This document shows positions 12,370 through 24,308 of a stretch of 64,000 nt of DNA, in pieces; the first letter of the stretch is position 1; each line of letters opens with the position of its first letter. Both the position numbers and the translations under genes were made by a program. The notes under the pieces were generated by a model. That model saw only the letters and a list, made by a program, of their open reading frames with translations, had not been told where the DNA came from and did no database searches. Origin of the DNA: Lactarius indigo (Eukaryota > Basidiomycota > Agaricomycetes > Russulales > Russulaceae); assembly GCA_025766275.1 (NCBI GenBank), contig JAFKAC010000015.1, positions 62,001 through 126,000 on the forward strand, read 5' to 3'.

Positions 12370-13733
12370 TGTTACGATTTTCTTTTGGACTCGTTCTTTC
12401 CCATATCACCATTCCCTTCCCCACACTATATGAGCCCTGTATGATTACACGGACTTTACAATTACCCGGTTCCTATCACGCACCCTACTTATTGATGTCC
12501 TTGTCTGATAGAGTTTGACATGTGCTAGTTTCCAACACGTCCCCAATCACGCACAACCCCGCGTGATTCCCTCTTACTTCTGATATATCCATGCCTTGTT
12601 CCCTTTATGCCCATCCCTTTGTTCCTCAGCCTAGCGATGGCGCCATCTGTTTGTAGCGACCATACAGTGTGATCTCTATTTAACTCTAGTCACACCTAGC
12701 TTGTACGGTAGACTAGACTTCTTGTGTAAATACTACACTTGTCTAAAACGGAACACCCTTGTGTGCTCTTTGTCTCGCGATCCTTGCCTTTGCTAGACCT
12801 TCGTGTCTTAGCCTTCCTCTACGATCCAAGTGACCTGCGTCCTTGTGATCCTTGTGCATCATTCTTGCTGAAGTCAAGCCTCTGAGCTTGTACTACCGTT
12901 CTGATTGACTGACTTAGTACAGTGTAGCAGTATGACTTATCGTGACAACTAGACCAAGAGAAGGTAAGTGAACTGAACTAGTAGCACACCCAAGCCTAGC
13001 GCGGAGACAAGTCATGCGCCAAACGTACAGTCACTGCGGAGAGTATGCACTCTTGAAGTCTTTATACAAGACTATAGGCAAGGTGATCACGCAGTGGCAC
13101 GCTGAGTGGAGAACCAAGAGGACAAGTTAACATTGGTGAAGAGAGAGGGAATACAAGGAAATGCGTACCTGAGTGGAGAACCAAGAGGACAAGTTGGTTC
13201 CACTCAGGACGCTACATGAGGGTTTATATACATTGCTGCGGCTGAGTTCGAATTACTACTGAACCTTGTTACTAAAGGTATGTATAATAGTAATAAGTCA
13301 GACACTGATGCGTCGTATCTAATAATAGCGTTATCTATTGTGCTGACTGATGCACAGTCATCAATGCTGACAGAACAATGACGTGTCCTTATCTATGAGT
13401 CACAACCCTATGACAATGTAGTCTAGAACTATCTAGAATGTTCCCTGCTTATCGACCAATGAGAAACTACTATACTAATGAGGAAAGTGACCTAAAGAGG
13501 TAGCTTCCGATAAGGAAGTTACTATCCCAGGGTCACGTGCTTGTGGGTGCACATGTTGGCATCACGTGACTAACCATCTTATCATATCTAATGATAAGGA
13601 CTTGGACGTTTGAGCACAACATTGGGAACTCGTATCTCCACCCAATAAATCCGTAAAAATACGGAAAAATAAGGCGAAAATAGAGCATCCGTGACATACA
13701 GGTCGTACTTAACGCCCCTGTAGTGGCGTTACA
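12370..13733 (+). repeat. 3' LTR of element A, split by a solo LTR
   Basis: Pieces 12370-12922 and 13702-13733 plus one TACAG make 585 bp, exactly the length of the 5' LTR. The purine-rich tract ending at 12366 (AGACGGGGGG) precedes it. Confidence 0.92.
12923..13696 (+). repeat. Solo LTR, family S
   Basis: 774 bp bounded by TGTAGCAG and CCGTGACA, flanked by the 5-bp duplication TACAG (12918-12922 and 13697-13701), inside the 3' LTR of A. No internal coding sequence remains, so it is the product of LTR-LTR recombination. A partial second copy lies at 2069-2741. The parent element type is unknown; TG..CA ends and a 5-bp TSD fit either gypsy or copia. Orientation is arbitrary. Confidence 0.9.
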
Positions 13734-13738
13734 GTTTC

Positions 13739-16700
13739 TCTGTCGGGGTTAGAATGTTTAAATTCCCGAACAGCTTCATCGGCAAATACGTCATCCTTAT
13801 CTATCCATTGATTGTTGGAGTCAGGGTAGCCCTTCCATTTCACGAGGTATTGGAGCCGACGTCTTTTGCCGAACCACCGAGAATCTAGAATCTTCTCGAC
13901 CTCGTAATCTTCTTCATTATCAACCAAATCAGGTGGTGGGTGTTGATAATTTGGTCCGTGTGTGGGTGTTTTGCGATAAGGCGTGAGAAGATCTATGTGG
14001 AAAACATCATGGATGCTCCACTGTGTGGGAAGTTCAAGGCGATAGTTGACAGGGGACATCACCTGGACAACCTTAAATGGTCCATGGCATTTTGCAGCTA
14101 GTTTTGCGGTTGGTTGGTGAGTACGTAAGTGGTGTCCTTCAAGCCACACAAGGTTTCCTTCTTTGAACTTGGGCGTATCTTTGTGTTTGACCCATGACTT
14201 TTGCGCCTGAAGCATGCAGGAGAAGGCACGCTGTCACGCTTGTTTGAACTGGTCTAACCTTAACGAGACTTGTGGAATAGGAGAGGGTCTATCGGTCCAA
14301 TCAGCGCAAGGGTTGAATCCCGACAAGAGAAAGAAGGGGGACTCCTGTGTAGTTTCATTGGGCCAGTTGTTGTGCGTGAATTCCGCCATAAGTAGATAAC
14401 GAACCCAGTTATCTTGTCACTCATTTACCCAAAAGCGGAGGTATTGTTCTAGCCATTGATTCATTCGTTCTGATTGGCCATCAGTTCTGGGGTGATAAGT
14501 GGTTGAGATATTTTGGCTGATGCCAAGGATTTTGCATATTTCTCACATGAATTTTGATGCGAAGCAGGGGTCTCAATCACTGATGACACACGAGGGGAGT
14601 CCAAATCATGGGAAGACATGGGAGACGTACAGGGCGGCTGTTCCTTCAGCTGTTATTTCTTCATTGCAGGGGATGAAGATGGTGGCCTTAGTACAGTCAT
14701 GATCCATCACCATTAGAATAGAATCATAACCACGAGAGACAGGAAGTTTAGTGATGAAGTCCACTGTGATGGTTTTGAATGGCAGGGCTTCCAGTTTGGG
14801 GTAGATGGGTTGCAGAGGCACCCTGATAGGGCGGAGGTTGACTTTGTATCATTGGCACTCGGCGCAGCCTTTGACGTAGTCTGTGATATCATTCTTCATT
14901 TGAGGCCACCAGTAGTGCCATTCGGTGAGTTGGAGGGTGCGCTTAATGCCGGGATGACCGTAGACAGGGGAATTGTGATGGGCCGTGATAATGGTACACT
15001 TATCGTGGATACCACTGGTGACCACTTGGCGTCCATCCTTGTACCACGTTCCCTCAATGTCTTTTAGTTTGTGAGCATCAACCCAAGGTTTTAACTTAGC
15101 TAGGTCTTGTTCGTAAACAGGGTGTTCAGGCATCATCTCCACTGGTAGGATTTCTGGTCTCCAATGTGGGTGTTGTGGTTCGTCCAGTGTGGTAGCACGT
15201 ACAAAGACATTTTCTGGTAGTACCGTTACCCCTTCATTGTTGTTTTCCCCTTGATCATAGTCCGGCCTTCGTGATAATGCGTCAGCACGTCCATTGGAAG
15301 TTCTTTTGATGTGATGAATCTCAAAGTCATATTCGGAGAGTTCGAGTACTTCCCTGGCAACGTGTCTGCTGATCTTCTGTGGTGACTTCCAGTATTATAA
15401 GTTTAGGTGGTCGGAGAACACTTTGATCTTGTGGGGAGAGCCCGCTAACAGGGGTCTCCAATGTCTGAAGGCTTTGACGATGGCCAAAAGTTTGAGGTTG
15501 TAAATGTCATAATTTCTCTTGGCTTCGTTGAGGGTGGATGAGTAGTAGCCGATAGGGTGTCGTTTACCGTCTGCTTTTTGTTGAAGAAGGACTGCGCCTG
15601 TGGTGAAACCGGACACGTCAACTTCCAACTTGAATTGTTGGGTGAGGTCTGGGTGCGCTAAGACAGGTTTGCTAGTGACAAGAGCCTTAAGGTCTTGGAA
15701 CGCCTTTTCTTCCTCGGTTCCCCAATGCCATTCGGTGTCTTTGCACATGAGTTTGTTGAGTGGTCGTGCTTTGGTTGCGAAGCCTTGTATAAAAGGTCGG
15801 TAAAAATTGCAAAAACCAAGGAAAGAGTGGACGTCCTTAACCTTGGTCGGTGTAGGCCAGTCTTTGATACCCAAAATTTTGATGGGGTCCATACGTGTCA
15901 CCCCCTTTTCAAGGATTACCCCCAGGTAATCCATGCATGGGGAGTGAAAGAGGCACTTTTCAAGTTTGTAGTAAAGGTTATGCTCCGCTGATACGCGGAG
16001 GACATCTTTGACTGCCTCAATGTGATCGTTTAGTGAATAATTAAGTCCCGTAGCAATGCCAATGTTGTCCATGTATACCCTGATAACTGTTCCCCAGGCT
16101 TCGTGTTTGGTTATGATATCCCTGAATATGAAGTTCATCATAGTCTGGAACGTTGCAGGGGAATTGGTTAAGCTGAAGAACATCACCATTGGTTCAAATA
16201 GTCCGTATCACGTTTTGAACGCCACCTTTTCCTCATCTCCCTCTTTGATGTGTACGTTGTTATATCCCCACCTAACATTAAGTTTGGTGTAGATATGAGC
16301 ATTGCTGAGGTCAGTAATAAGGTCAGAGATGAGAGGGAGTGGATACTGATTCCTGATAGTGACGGCATTGATTTTCCGATAGTCTTGAACAGGTCGCAAC
16401 TTCCCATCCTTCTTCTTCATCAAGAAGAAGGATGAGGCATAGGGGGATTTAGAGGGTTGTATATACCCCTTCTTCAGTTGTTCGTCTATCCATTCACGTA
16501 GCTTTTTGTCTTCTTCTTGGGTCATTGGGTATATTTTACAGTCAATGGCATCGGCAGTTCCTGGTTTGAACTCAATGGCATGATCCCAGGGCCTGCTGGG
16601 CGGAAACCTGTCCGATGCCTCTTCACTGAAGAGGCGTTCAAAGTCTCGATATTCGTGAGGTAACTCAGCTTTGGTGATATATTGCTGGGCAGCAATGGCA

Positions 16701-17310
16701 AGGTTGGTAGCGGTCGCCCGAAGTCGACAGCCCTCTTCAAATTGTTGTCGTTGTTCGTCTGTAATGACGCAGGAATGTACCACTTCATAGGTGTCGTCTT
16801 CAACTATGGTTGTTGCCACTACCGGTGTTGTCTTGATATAGGGGTTGGTTGATCAAATGACAATGGGGAGCATGTCTTCGTGTATAGCGGCTTGTGACCA
16901 CTTGATATGTGGATTGTAGATAGCAAGCCAGGGGTATCCTAACATGATGTCTTCGTTGCCTATGTCTGTAATAAGGAAGCAGATTTCCTTATGAATTCCT
17001 TTAGTTTGGATGTCGACATTGGTATAGTGAGTGATACGCCCCAACTTATTTTCCATGTTATCGATGTTCCATATTTTCTTTGGGATGTCCAATAGTTTGG
17101 TCCCAAGTCCCATCCTTTTAACAAAGGAGGGTCTCATGAAGCAGTGGGTTGCTCCTGAGTCAACTAGTGCTCGTATATCGGCCATTGCATAACTGGTGCG
17201 AATTGATACTGGAACTCTCATAGAACGATAGCAAGTCATGATTACACTGTTACAATTGACTGCCCTCACCCAGGCCAATGGGTTCAGGCGTCCTGAAAAC
17301 CCTCCTTTTT
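13739..17310 (-). pseudogene. Element B pol, main part
   Basis: Read on the minus strand from about 17300 down: protease (VDSGATHCF near 17150), RT (KKKDGKLRPVQDYRK near 16410; VYMDN in place of VYMDD near 16065), RNase H, integrase with HHCC finger (14850-14990) and core, GPF/Y, and the chromodomain (about 13790-13915, [17 protein letters not shown]). It runs into element A at 13739. Compared with intact D, stop codons at about 14213, 14418, 14548, 14850, 16205 and 16853 are TGA for Arg (CGA). One near 15398 is TAA for Gln. The YMDD-to-YMDN change would inactivate RT by itself. Confidence 0.87.
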
Positions 17311-18347
17311 CCACAACTGCTGGAGGATAATGTCCTTTACGTCGTCCGATTCTCCTGCTACTCCGTTAAGCCAATCACTGGCACATTGTTTGGGAGGTAC
17401 TTCTTGGACTGCCCTAGTAGCAATTTCTGGTTCTTGCTGGTGATAGTTGGTGTCGATATACTGACTAGTTGAGGCCAGAGGTTGGTATCCTCCTTGTGGT
17501 TGTCTACAATCTCGTGCCATGTGTCCATCCTTTCCACAGTTGTAACAGGTGACTGGCCTTTGATTATTACGTCCTCCTCCTCTCTGTAAAAATCCTCCTC
17601 TGGGTTGGTATGGGGGTCAAGGAGCAAGTATATCTTCTGCTCCTGTCAAATGCCCTCGAATTTGGTCAGCTGATGTGTCCATCACATTTGGGTCTTGGGG
17701 TAAGCTCCTTGGTTACCAAGAACTTCTTGGTGGTCCTTGCCATTGTCGCATTTGGTGTTGTTGCCCTTGCCCTTGCCCCAGAGGAACCCCTTTATTTAAT
17801 ACTGCTTTGAGATGGAGGTACTGTTGTTGGCAAGTGGTAGCCGCTTCTTTCCATTTGCAATAATTACAAGGGTTGTCAAGTGTATAGACTTTTTTGTACA
17901 GGTCTTTTGGTAATCTGCTTGCAAATAGATCTAGCGTCTGCGGATCATTGAGTCGATACTGAGCGCAGCGTATTAATTGTTTGAATTGAGTGCAATACTC
18001 ATCTAGATTGCCCCCAATCATTTTGATGCCTTTCTTAAGCTCATATTGAGCTTGTTCTTGTTCCATGGTGTTTCTGAAGCACTGCATGAAGCTGCGCGTG
18101 ACTTCATTCCATAATCCCTTGCTGGTATGGGGTATTCCTGCTTGTATCTGGCCATTGAGCCAAGTGAGCATAGCCAATACCCATTCGCTGACGTTGACGC
18201 CTTTGATGTATGATAAGAAGAGTAGGGCTTGTCAGTATGGCGTAGCCATGATGCCTTCGTCGGCATTCATGCCCCAGTAGACGTGCCATTGAGTGAGGAA
18301 CGCTTCGACCTTTGCGCGTTCTCCATCGAATACTGTTGGTGCTTCAC
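17279..18347 (-). pseudogene. Element B gag, C-terminal part
   Basis: Minus strand: capsid-like segment (WLNGQIQAGIPHTSKGLWNE near 18150), Gln/Arg-rich linker, CCHC knuckle (CYNCGKDGHMARDC at about 17550-17510) and the gag end at 17287. It includes the same GGGTTTT slip heptamer as in D. TGA codons replace Arg near 17615 and 18233. Cut at 18347 by element C; it resumes at 26072. Confidence 0.85.
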
Positions 18348-18827
18348 TGTTACGATCACAACCGGTTATGACTACGGACCGACTCATAGTATTAGTCATG
18401 GACATTTACATCGTATCAGTCATCATAGTAGTACACATGTGATTGTGGCTCATGCATGACTCATTCCTAGGATAGCTGTACTAGGGTTCGAGCTAGTTAC
18501 GCTATTGGTTTCCTATCGTTTCAGCGGCGCTTTAAAGCCCGCGTGTATCTGTATAAATAGCTGTTTCGGAAGACCAAGAACCCCATCTTGGTCTTCTTCA
18601 ATCCACCATCTGATCCATATCTCGTCTGCCTTAGTCTTGGACTAAGAGTGCTTCCGCTTGTATCCACCAAGGGATACTCTTTGTTACCCCTTTAGCTGCA
18701 GCGTGTGCCAGAGTGCCCCTGTTCAGCCTGCGTTGGGTTGACACGTGTTCCCCATTCGCCTAACCTCCGCTAAGTCGATTACGCCCTTCACGAGTCCAAG
18801 TCGGACTAACGCTTGTGGAGCGTAACA
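18348..18827 (+). repeat. 5' LTR of element C
   Basis: 480 bp, TGTTACG to GCGTAACA. TATAAATA lies at 18552-18559. Just downstream, probably near the transcript start, is an 11-bp perfect hairpin (18569-18596, GAAGACCAAGA with TCTTGGTCTTC, 6-nt loop). Confidence 0.95.
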
Positions 18828-18847
18828 TTAAGACCAAGATCCTCATC

Positions 18848-20809
18848 GTGGCGTACTCGACCAGAGACCAGTGGACGTCCTTCCGTCCCTACCATATCGA
18901 ACGACGAGGAGATCGCAACGTACCAACAAGATTCCTAGGAGCAGCTCAGTGGAGAGAAAGAGGAGAAGACACTGGGTACTTTGTAGAGTTCAACGGTCCA
19001 AACCGTTTTCGACCTGTTGAGTTCAATTTCGAACACCTTTGTTGGACCGAGATTACTTGGAACCCTATAGACCATCGCTGGGATATTGTACGACCAGCCG
19101 GAAGAAATTACAACTGCGACATCGACGCGCGGGAACTCAACAGCCGCGCAGACTACGGTCCCATCGACGGACAAGCACAGGAACATACGGACGAAGGAAT
19201 CAGCAGAGAAGAGACCTCCGATAGCCAACAATCACCAAACCGAGGAAATACGCCAGCGGAAGAAGCCAGCCTAGGAGCTATTGGCGAACGCATCATACAA
19301 CAAACTGAGTCCCTGACTATCCATCAACCCGAACCAGAAATAATCCACATTCATAGCCCAGCAGTTGTAATGGCAATGGCCACCATCACGCAAGAAGAAG
19401 TGCAGCTCACCACTGAAGCAAGGGATCAAATAGCCCTAGAAGAACAAAGACGCATCGCAGAAGAATCGCGAGCCAATCTGGCTCCCATCAACCCATATAC
19501 CGGTCACCGAATGACTGACGACGATGTAGCCATCCATAGCGCCATCGGGCCAGACATAGCTGACCCCCCCAGCGGTGGAGGAGGACCCCCTGGCGACTTA
19601 ACAGGCGGAGGACCCCCACCCCGAGGGATGGGATTCGGAGGGTTTCCTGGAGGATTCCCAGGAGGACCACCAGGAGGAGGACATCCTGGAGGAGGACTAC
19701 CAGGTGCAGGTCCCGCTGTTCCCCCGCCAAATAGTAAACTAGCTGGCGAAGCACCCACAGTGTTCGATGGAGAACGCGCAAAAGTCGAAGCATTTCTCAC
19801 TCAATGGCACGTCTACTGGGGCATGAACGCAGACGAAGGCATCATGGCTACACCATACCGACGAGCTCTCCTCTTCCTATCATACATCAAAGGCATTAAC
19901 GTCAGCGAATGGGTGTTGGCAATGCTTACCTGGCTCAACGGTCAGATACAAGCAGGAATACCCCGAACAAGTGAAGGATTATGGAACGAAGTCACGCGCA
20001 GCTTTATGCAGCGCTTCAGAAACACGATGGAACAAGAGCAAGCCCAATATGAACTGAAGAGAGGGCTCAAAATGATTGGGGGCAATTTAGATGAGTACTG
20101 TACTCAATTTGAACAACTAGTGCGACGCGCACATTATCGGCTCGACGATCCCCAGACACTCAACCTGTTCGCAAGCGGATTACCCACTGACCTATACTCC
20201 AAGGTGTACACCCTCGACTCCCCACAAAATTACCACGATTGGAAGGAAGCAGCCACTACCCGCCAGCAACAATACATGCACCTCAAAGCGATGCTCAACA
20301 AGGGGGCGCCACAAAAACAGGAAAGATCGCAAAGACAACAACAGCGCTCCTGGCAGGGACCGCCAAGAAGCTCCTGGCAACCCCGAAACCTTCCACGAGA
20401 CCCAAACGCGATGGATACATCTGCAGATCGCATTAGAGGGCGATTGACAGGGGCAGAAGAAATACTTGCCCCTCACCCTCCATATCAACCTCGTGGAGGA
20501 TTTCTGCAGAGAGGAGGAGGACATAATAACCCAAGGCCAGTCACTTGTTACAATTGTGGAAAGGACGGACACATGGCCCGTGATTGCAGACAGCCACGAA
20601 GGGATTACCAACCCCAAGCATCTAATAGTCGGTATATCGATACTGACTACCACCAACAAGAACCCGAAGTCGCTACCAGGGCGGTCCAAGAAGTACCCCC
20701 TCAACAGCGCGCCAGTGACTGGCTTAACGGAGTAGCAGGAGAATCAGATGACGTTAAAGACATTATCCTCCAACAATTGTGGAAGAAGGAGGGTTTTCAG
20801 GACGCCTGA
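18848..20809 (+). CDS. Element C gag
   Basis: An open frame of 653 codons, the same length as gag of D. The N-terminal homology begins at the GTG at 18848 (context ATCGTGGCG); no ATG lies nearby in frame, and the frame is open back into the LTR, so the true start is uncertain. Residues about 240-295 are Gly/Pro-rich, residues about 300-480 are capsid-like (AFLTQWHVYWGMNADEGI near 320), and a CCHC knuckle CYNCGKDGHMARDC lies at about 567-580. The stop TGA (20807) follows the GGGTTTT slip site by 9 nt. Role: forms the virus-like particle and packages RNA. Confidence 0.85.
   Translation: MAYSTRDQWTSFRPYHIERRGDRNVPTRFLGAAQWRERGEDTGYFVEFNGPNRFRPVEFNFEHLCWTEITWNPIDHRWDIVRPAGRNYNCDIDARELNSRADYGPIDGQAQEHTDEGISREETSDSQQSPNRGNTPAEEASLGAIGERIIQQTESLTIHQPEPEIIHIHSPAVVMAMATITQEEVQLTTEARDQIALEEQRRIAEESRANLAPINPYTGHRMTDDDVAIHSAIGPDIADPPSGGGGPPGDLTGGGPPPRGMGFGGFPGGFPGGPPGGGHPGGGLPGAGPAVPPPNSKLAGEAPTVFDGERAKVEAFLTQWHVYWGMNADEGIMATPYRRALLFLSYIKGINVSEWVLAMLTWLNGQIQAGIPRTSEGLWNEVTRSFMQRFRNTMEQEQAQYELKRGLKMIGGNLDEYCTQFEQLVRRAHYRLDDPQTLNLFASGLPTDLYSKVYTLDSPQNYHDWKEAATTRQQQYMHLKAMLNKGAPQKQERSQRQQQRSWQGPPRSSWQPRNLPRDPNAMDTSADRIRGRLTGAEEILAPHPPYQPRGGFLQRGGGHNNPRPVTCYNCGKDGHMARDCRQPRRDYQPQASNSRYIDTDYHQQEPEVATRAVQEVPPQQRASDWLNGVAGESDDVKDIILQQLWKKEGFQDA
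20791..20797 (+). promoter_or_regulatory. -1 ribosomal frameshift heptamer GGGTTTT
   Basis: In the gag frame it is read G GGT TTT, a perfect X XXY YYZ slippery heptamer, nine bases before the gag stop. The -1 frame opens into pol (GGFSGRLNPSAWVRAVN). Same site as in D at 32034-32040. Confidence 0.75.
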
Positions 20810-23800
20810 ACCCATCGGCCTGGGTGAGGGCAGTCAATTGTAACAGTGTAATCATGACTCGCTACCGTTCAATGAGAGTTCCAGTATCGATCCGCACCAG
20901 TTACGCAATGGCCGACATACGAGCTTTAGTAGACTCAGGAGCAACCCATTGCTTCATGAGGCCCTCCTTCGTCAGAAGGATGGGGTTTGGGACCAAACCG
21001 CTAGACGTCCCAAAGAAAATATGGAACATCAATAATACCGAAAACAAATCGGGGCGTATTACCCATTATATCGATGTGGATGTGCAAACTAAAGGGATTA
21101 ATAAGGAAATACGCTTCCTTATCACAGACATAGGAGACGAAGACATCGTATTGGGATACCCATGGCTCGCAATATACGACCCTCACATCAAATGGTCACA
21201 AGCAGCCATACACGAAACAATGCTTCCCATTGTCATCCGATCGGTAAATCCTCGCATCGAATGGATCACACCGGTAGTGGCAGCCTCCTCCGTGCAGGAC
21301 GATGAATACGAAGTTGTACACTCCTGCGTCATCACCGACGAACAACGACAACAATTCGAAGAAGGGTGTCAGATCAGAGCAACAGCAACGGACCTCGCCA
21401 TCGCAGCCCATCAATATGTCACCAAAGCTGAGTTACCCCCCGAATATCGAGAGTTTGAACGTCTCTTCAGTGAAAAGGCGTCGGACAGGTTTCCTCCCAG
21501 TAGACCCTGGGATCACGCGATCGAATTCAAGCCAGGAACGGCAGATGCCATTGACTGCAAAATATACCCCATGACTCAGGAAGAAGACAAGAAATTACGA
21601 GAGTGGATAGACGAGCAATTAAAGAAGGGATACATACGGCCTTCCAAATCCCCATACGCGTCATCCTTTTTCTTCATCAAGAAAAAAGATGGAAAACTAT
21701 GGCCGGTACAAGACTACCGAAAGATCAATGCGGTCACCATTCGCAATCAATACCCACTCCCTCTCATCTCCGATCTTATCACGGACCTCAGCAACGCCCA
21801 TATTTACACCAAGCTTGACATTAGGTGGGGGTACAATAATATACGCATCAAGGAAGGAGACGAAGAGAAAGCAGCGTTTAAAACGCGATACGGACTATTC
21901 GAACCCACGGTGATGTTTTTCGGCCTGACCAACTCCCCTGCAACGTTCCAGACCATGATGAACTTTATATTTAGAGATATCATGGCAAAGCACGAAGCAC
22001 ATGGAACGGTTATTAGAGTCTACATGGACGACATCGGCATCGCCACCGGGCTCAAGCATTCGCTGACAGACCACATTGAAGCGGTCAGAGACGTCCTCCG
22101 CGTATCTGCAGAACACGACCTCTATTATAAGCTTGAAAAATGCCTCTTCCACTCCCCGCGCATGGATTACCTGGGGGTAATCCTTGAAAAGGGGGTGACG
22201 TGCATGGACCCTGTCAAAATTGCCGGCATCAAGGACTGGCCTACGCCAACCAAAGTTAAGGACATCCGCTCTTTTCTCGGATTTTGCAATTTTTATCGAC
22301 CTTTCATACAAGGCTTCGCAACCAGGGCACGACCACTTAACAGACTTACACGAAAGGACACCGAGTGGCGTTGGGGAACCGAAGAAGAAAAAGCATTCCA
22401 AGACCTCAAAACCCTTGTCACCAGCGAGCCCATCCTAGCACACCCCGATCTCACCCAACAATTTGAGTTGGAGGTCGATGCGTTGGGTTTTGCAACGGGA
22501 GTGGTCCTCCTTCAATGCAAAAAGGACGGCAAACGACACCCCATTGGCTACTACTCATCTACTCTCAATGAAGCAGAACGGAACTACGACATTTACGATC
22601 TCGAACTCCTGGCAATTGTCAAAGCTTTCCGCCATTGGAGGCCCCTTCTAGCAGGCTCCCCTCACAAGATCAAGGTCTTCTCCGACCATCTAAACCTACA
22701 ATACTGGAAGTCACCGCAAAAAATTAGCAGACGCGTCGCCAGGGAAGTACTTGAACTCTCCGAATATGACTTCGAAATTCATCACGTCAAAGGAACCTCC
22801 AACGGACGTGCTGACGCGCTGTCGCGAAGACCAGACTACAACCAAGGGGAACACGACAACGAAGGAATAACAGTACTACCAGACAGCATCTTCATACGCG
22901 CCAACATCCTGGAAGAACCGCGAAACCCTCATGGAGGCCGGAGATCCTACCAGTAGAAATGATTCCTATGCACCCCATTTATGAACAAGACATAGCTAAG
23001 TTGAAAGCCAGTGGGTCGACGCGCATAAACTAAAAGACATTGAAGGGACATGGTATAAAGACGGACGTCGAGTGGTCACCGGAGGCATCCACGACAAACG
23101 CACCATCATCGCCGCACATCACGATTCTCCCTGTATACGGCCATCCAGGCATTAAACGCACCCTCCAACTGACAGAACGACACTACTGGTGGCCAGCAGA
23201 TGAAAAATGACATCACAGATTATGTGAAAGGATGCGCGGAATGCCAACGACACAAGGTCAATCTCCGCCCCATCCGAGCACCTCTGCAACCCATCTATCC
23301 CAAACCGGAAGCCCTACCGTTCGAGACCATTGCAGTGGACTTCATCACCAAACTCCCCATATCTCGCGGCTATGACTCCATTCTAACAGTAACAGATCAC
23401 GATTGCACCAAAGCCGCCGTCTTCATCCCTTGCCATGAAGAGATAACCGCTGAAGGGACAGCTGCTCTGTATGTGTCACATGTCTTCCCACGATTTGGAC
23501 TCCCTTCGCGTGTTATCAGTGATCGAGACCCACGTTTTGCATCCAAATTTATGCGGGAGATATGCAAGATCCTCGGCATCAGCCAAAACATCTCAACTGC
23601 TTATCACCCCAGAACCGACGGCCAATCGGAACGAACAAACCAGTGGCTGGAGCAATACCTCCGCTTCTGGGTAAATGAGCGGCAGGACGATTGGGTTCGA
23701 TATCTACCCATGGCAGAATTCACGCACAATAACTGGCCAAACTGAGACCACGCAGGAGTCCCCCTTCTTTCTCTTATCAGGGTACAACCCCTCGCGCTGA

Positions 23801-24308
23801 TTGGACCGACAGGCCGTCTCCCTATCCCACAGGTATCACTACGACTAGACCAGTTCAAACAGGCACGACAACGCGCCTTCTCCTGTATGTTCCGGGCACA
23901 AAGGTCATGGGTCAAACACAAAGATACGCCAAAATTCAAAGAAGGAGACCTCAGTGTGGCTCGAAGGACGCCACCTACGTACACACCAACCAACCGCGAA
24001 ATTAGCTGCAAAACGGCACTGGACCATTTAAGGTCGTCCAGGTGATGTCCCCTGTCAATTATCGCCTCGAGCTTCCCACGCAGTGGAGCATCCACGACGT
24101 CTTCCACATAGATCTTCTCACACCTTATCGTGAGACACCCACGCACGGACCAAACTACCAGCGCCCACCACCGGATTTGGTAGATAACGAAGAAGAATAC
24201 GAGGTCGAGAAGATTCTAGACTCTCGGCGGTTCGGCAGAAGACGTCGGCTCCAATACCTTGTCAAATGGAAGGGCTATCCTAGACTCGGACAATCAGTGG
24301 GTCGATAA
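20791..24308 (+). pseudogene. Element C pol, frameshifted in the integrase half
   Basis: Entered by -1 frameshift. It is open to 22956 and covers protease (VDSGATHCF, 20932-20958), RT (KKKDGKLWPVQDYRK, YMDDIGIA at 22022-22045) and RNase H (EVDALGFATG, SDHLNLQYW). At about 22932 one base is missing relative to D and the frame shifts. Further extra bases lie near 23008, 23131, 23195, 23743, 23805, 23954, 24018 and 24282. Translating piecewise recovers the HHCC finger, integrase core (23335-23650), GPF/Y and chromodomain (24195-24300). Integrase could not be made as written; a consensus error in the assembly is a real alternative. Confidence 0.82.

Larger units (their letters stand above)
5061..13733 (+). 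mobile_element. Gypsy chromovirus A, complete but inactivated
   Basis: A plus-strand element with two 585-bp LTRs: 5061-5645, and 12370-13733 once the 779-bp solo-LTR insertion is removed. It is flanked by the TSD GTTTC (5056-5060 and 13734-13738). It interrupts pol of element B just after the chromodomain; B sequence on both sides joins to match D at 28464-28475. Order: LTR, gag, pol by -1 frameshift, a separate third ORF with zinc knuckles, polypurine tract (12360-12366), LTR. Nine in-frame TGA codons were found and no TAA or TAG. LTRs differ by about 16-17 substitutions, nearly all CpG transitions. Confidence 0.95.

Noticed and set aside
22457..22956. Pol of C ending naturally at 22956 to give a separate integrase gene
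   Set aside because: Homology continues in another frame after one missing base, so the stop is a frameshift product.
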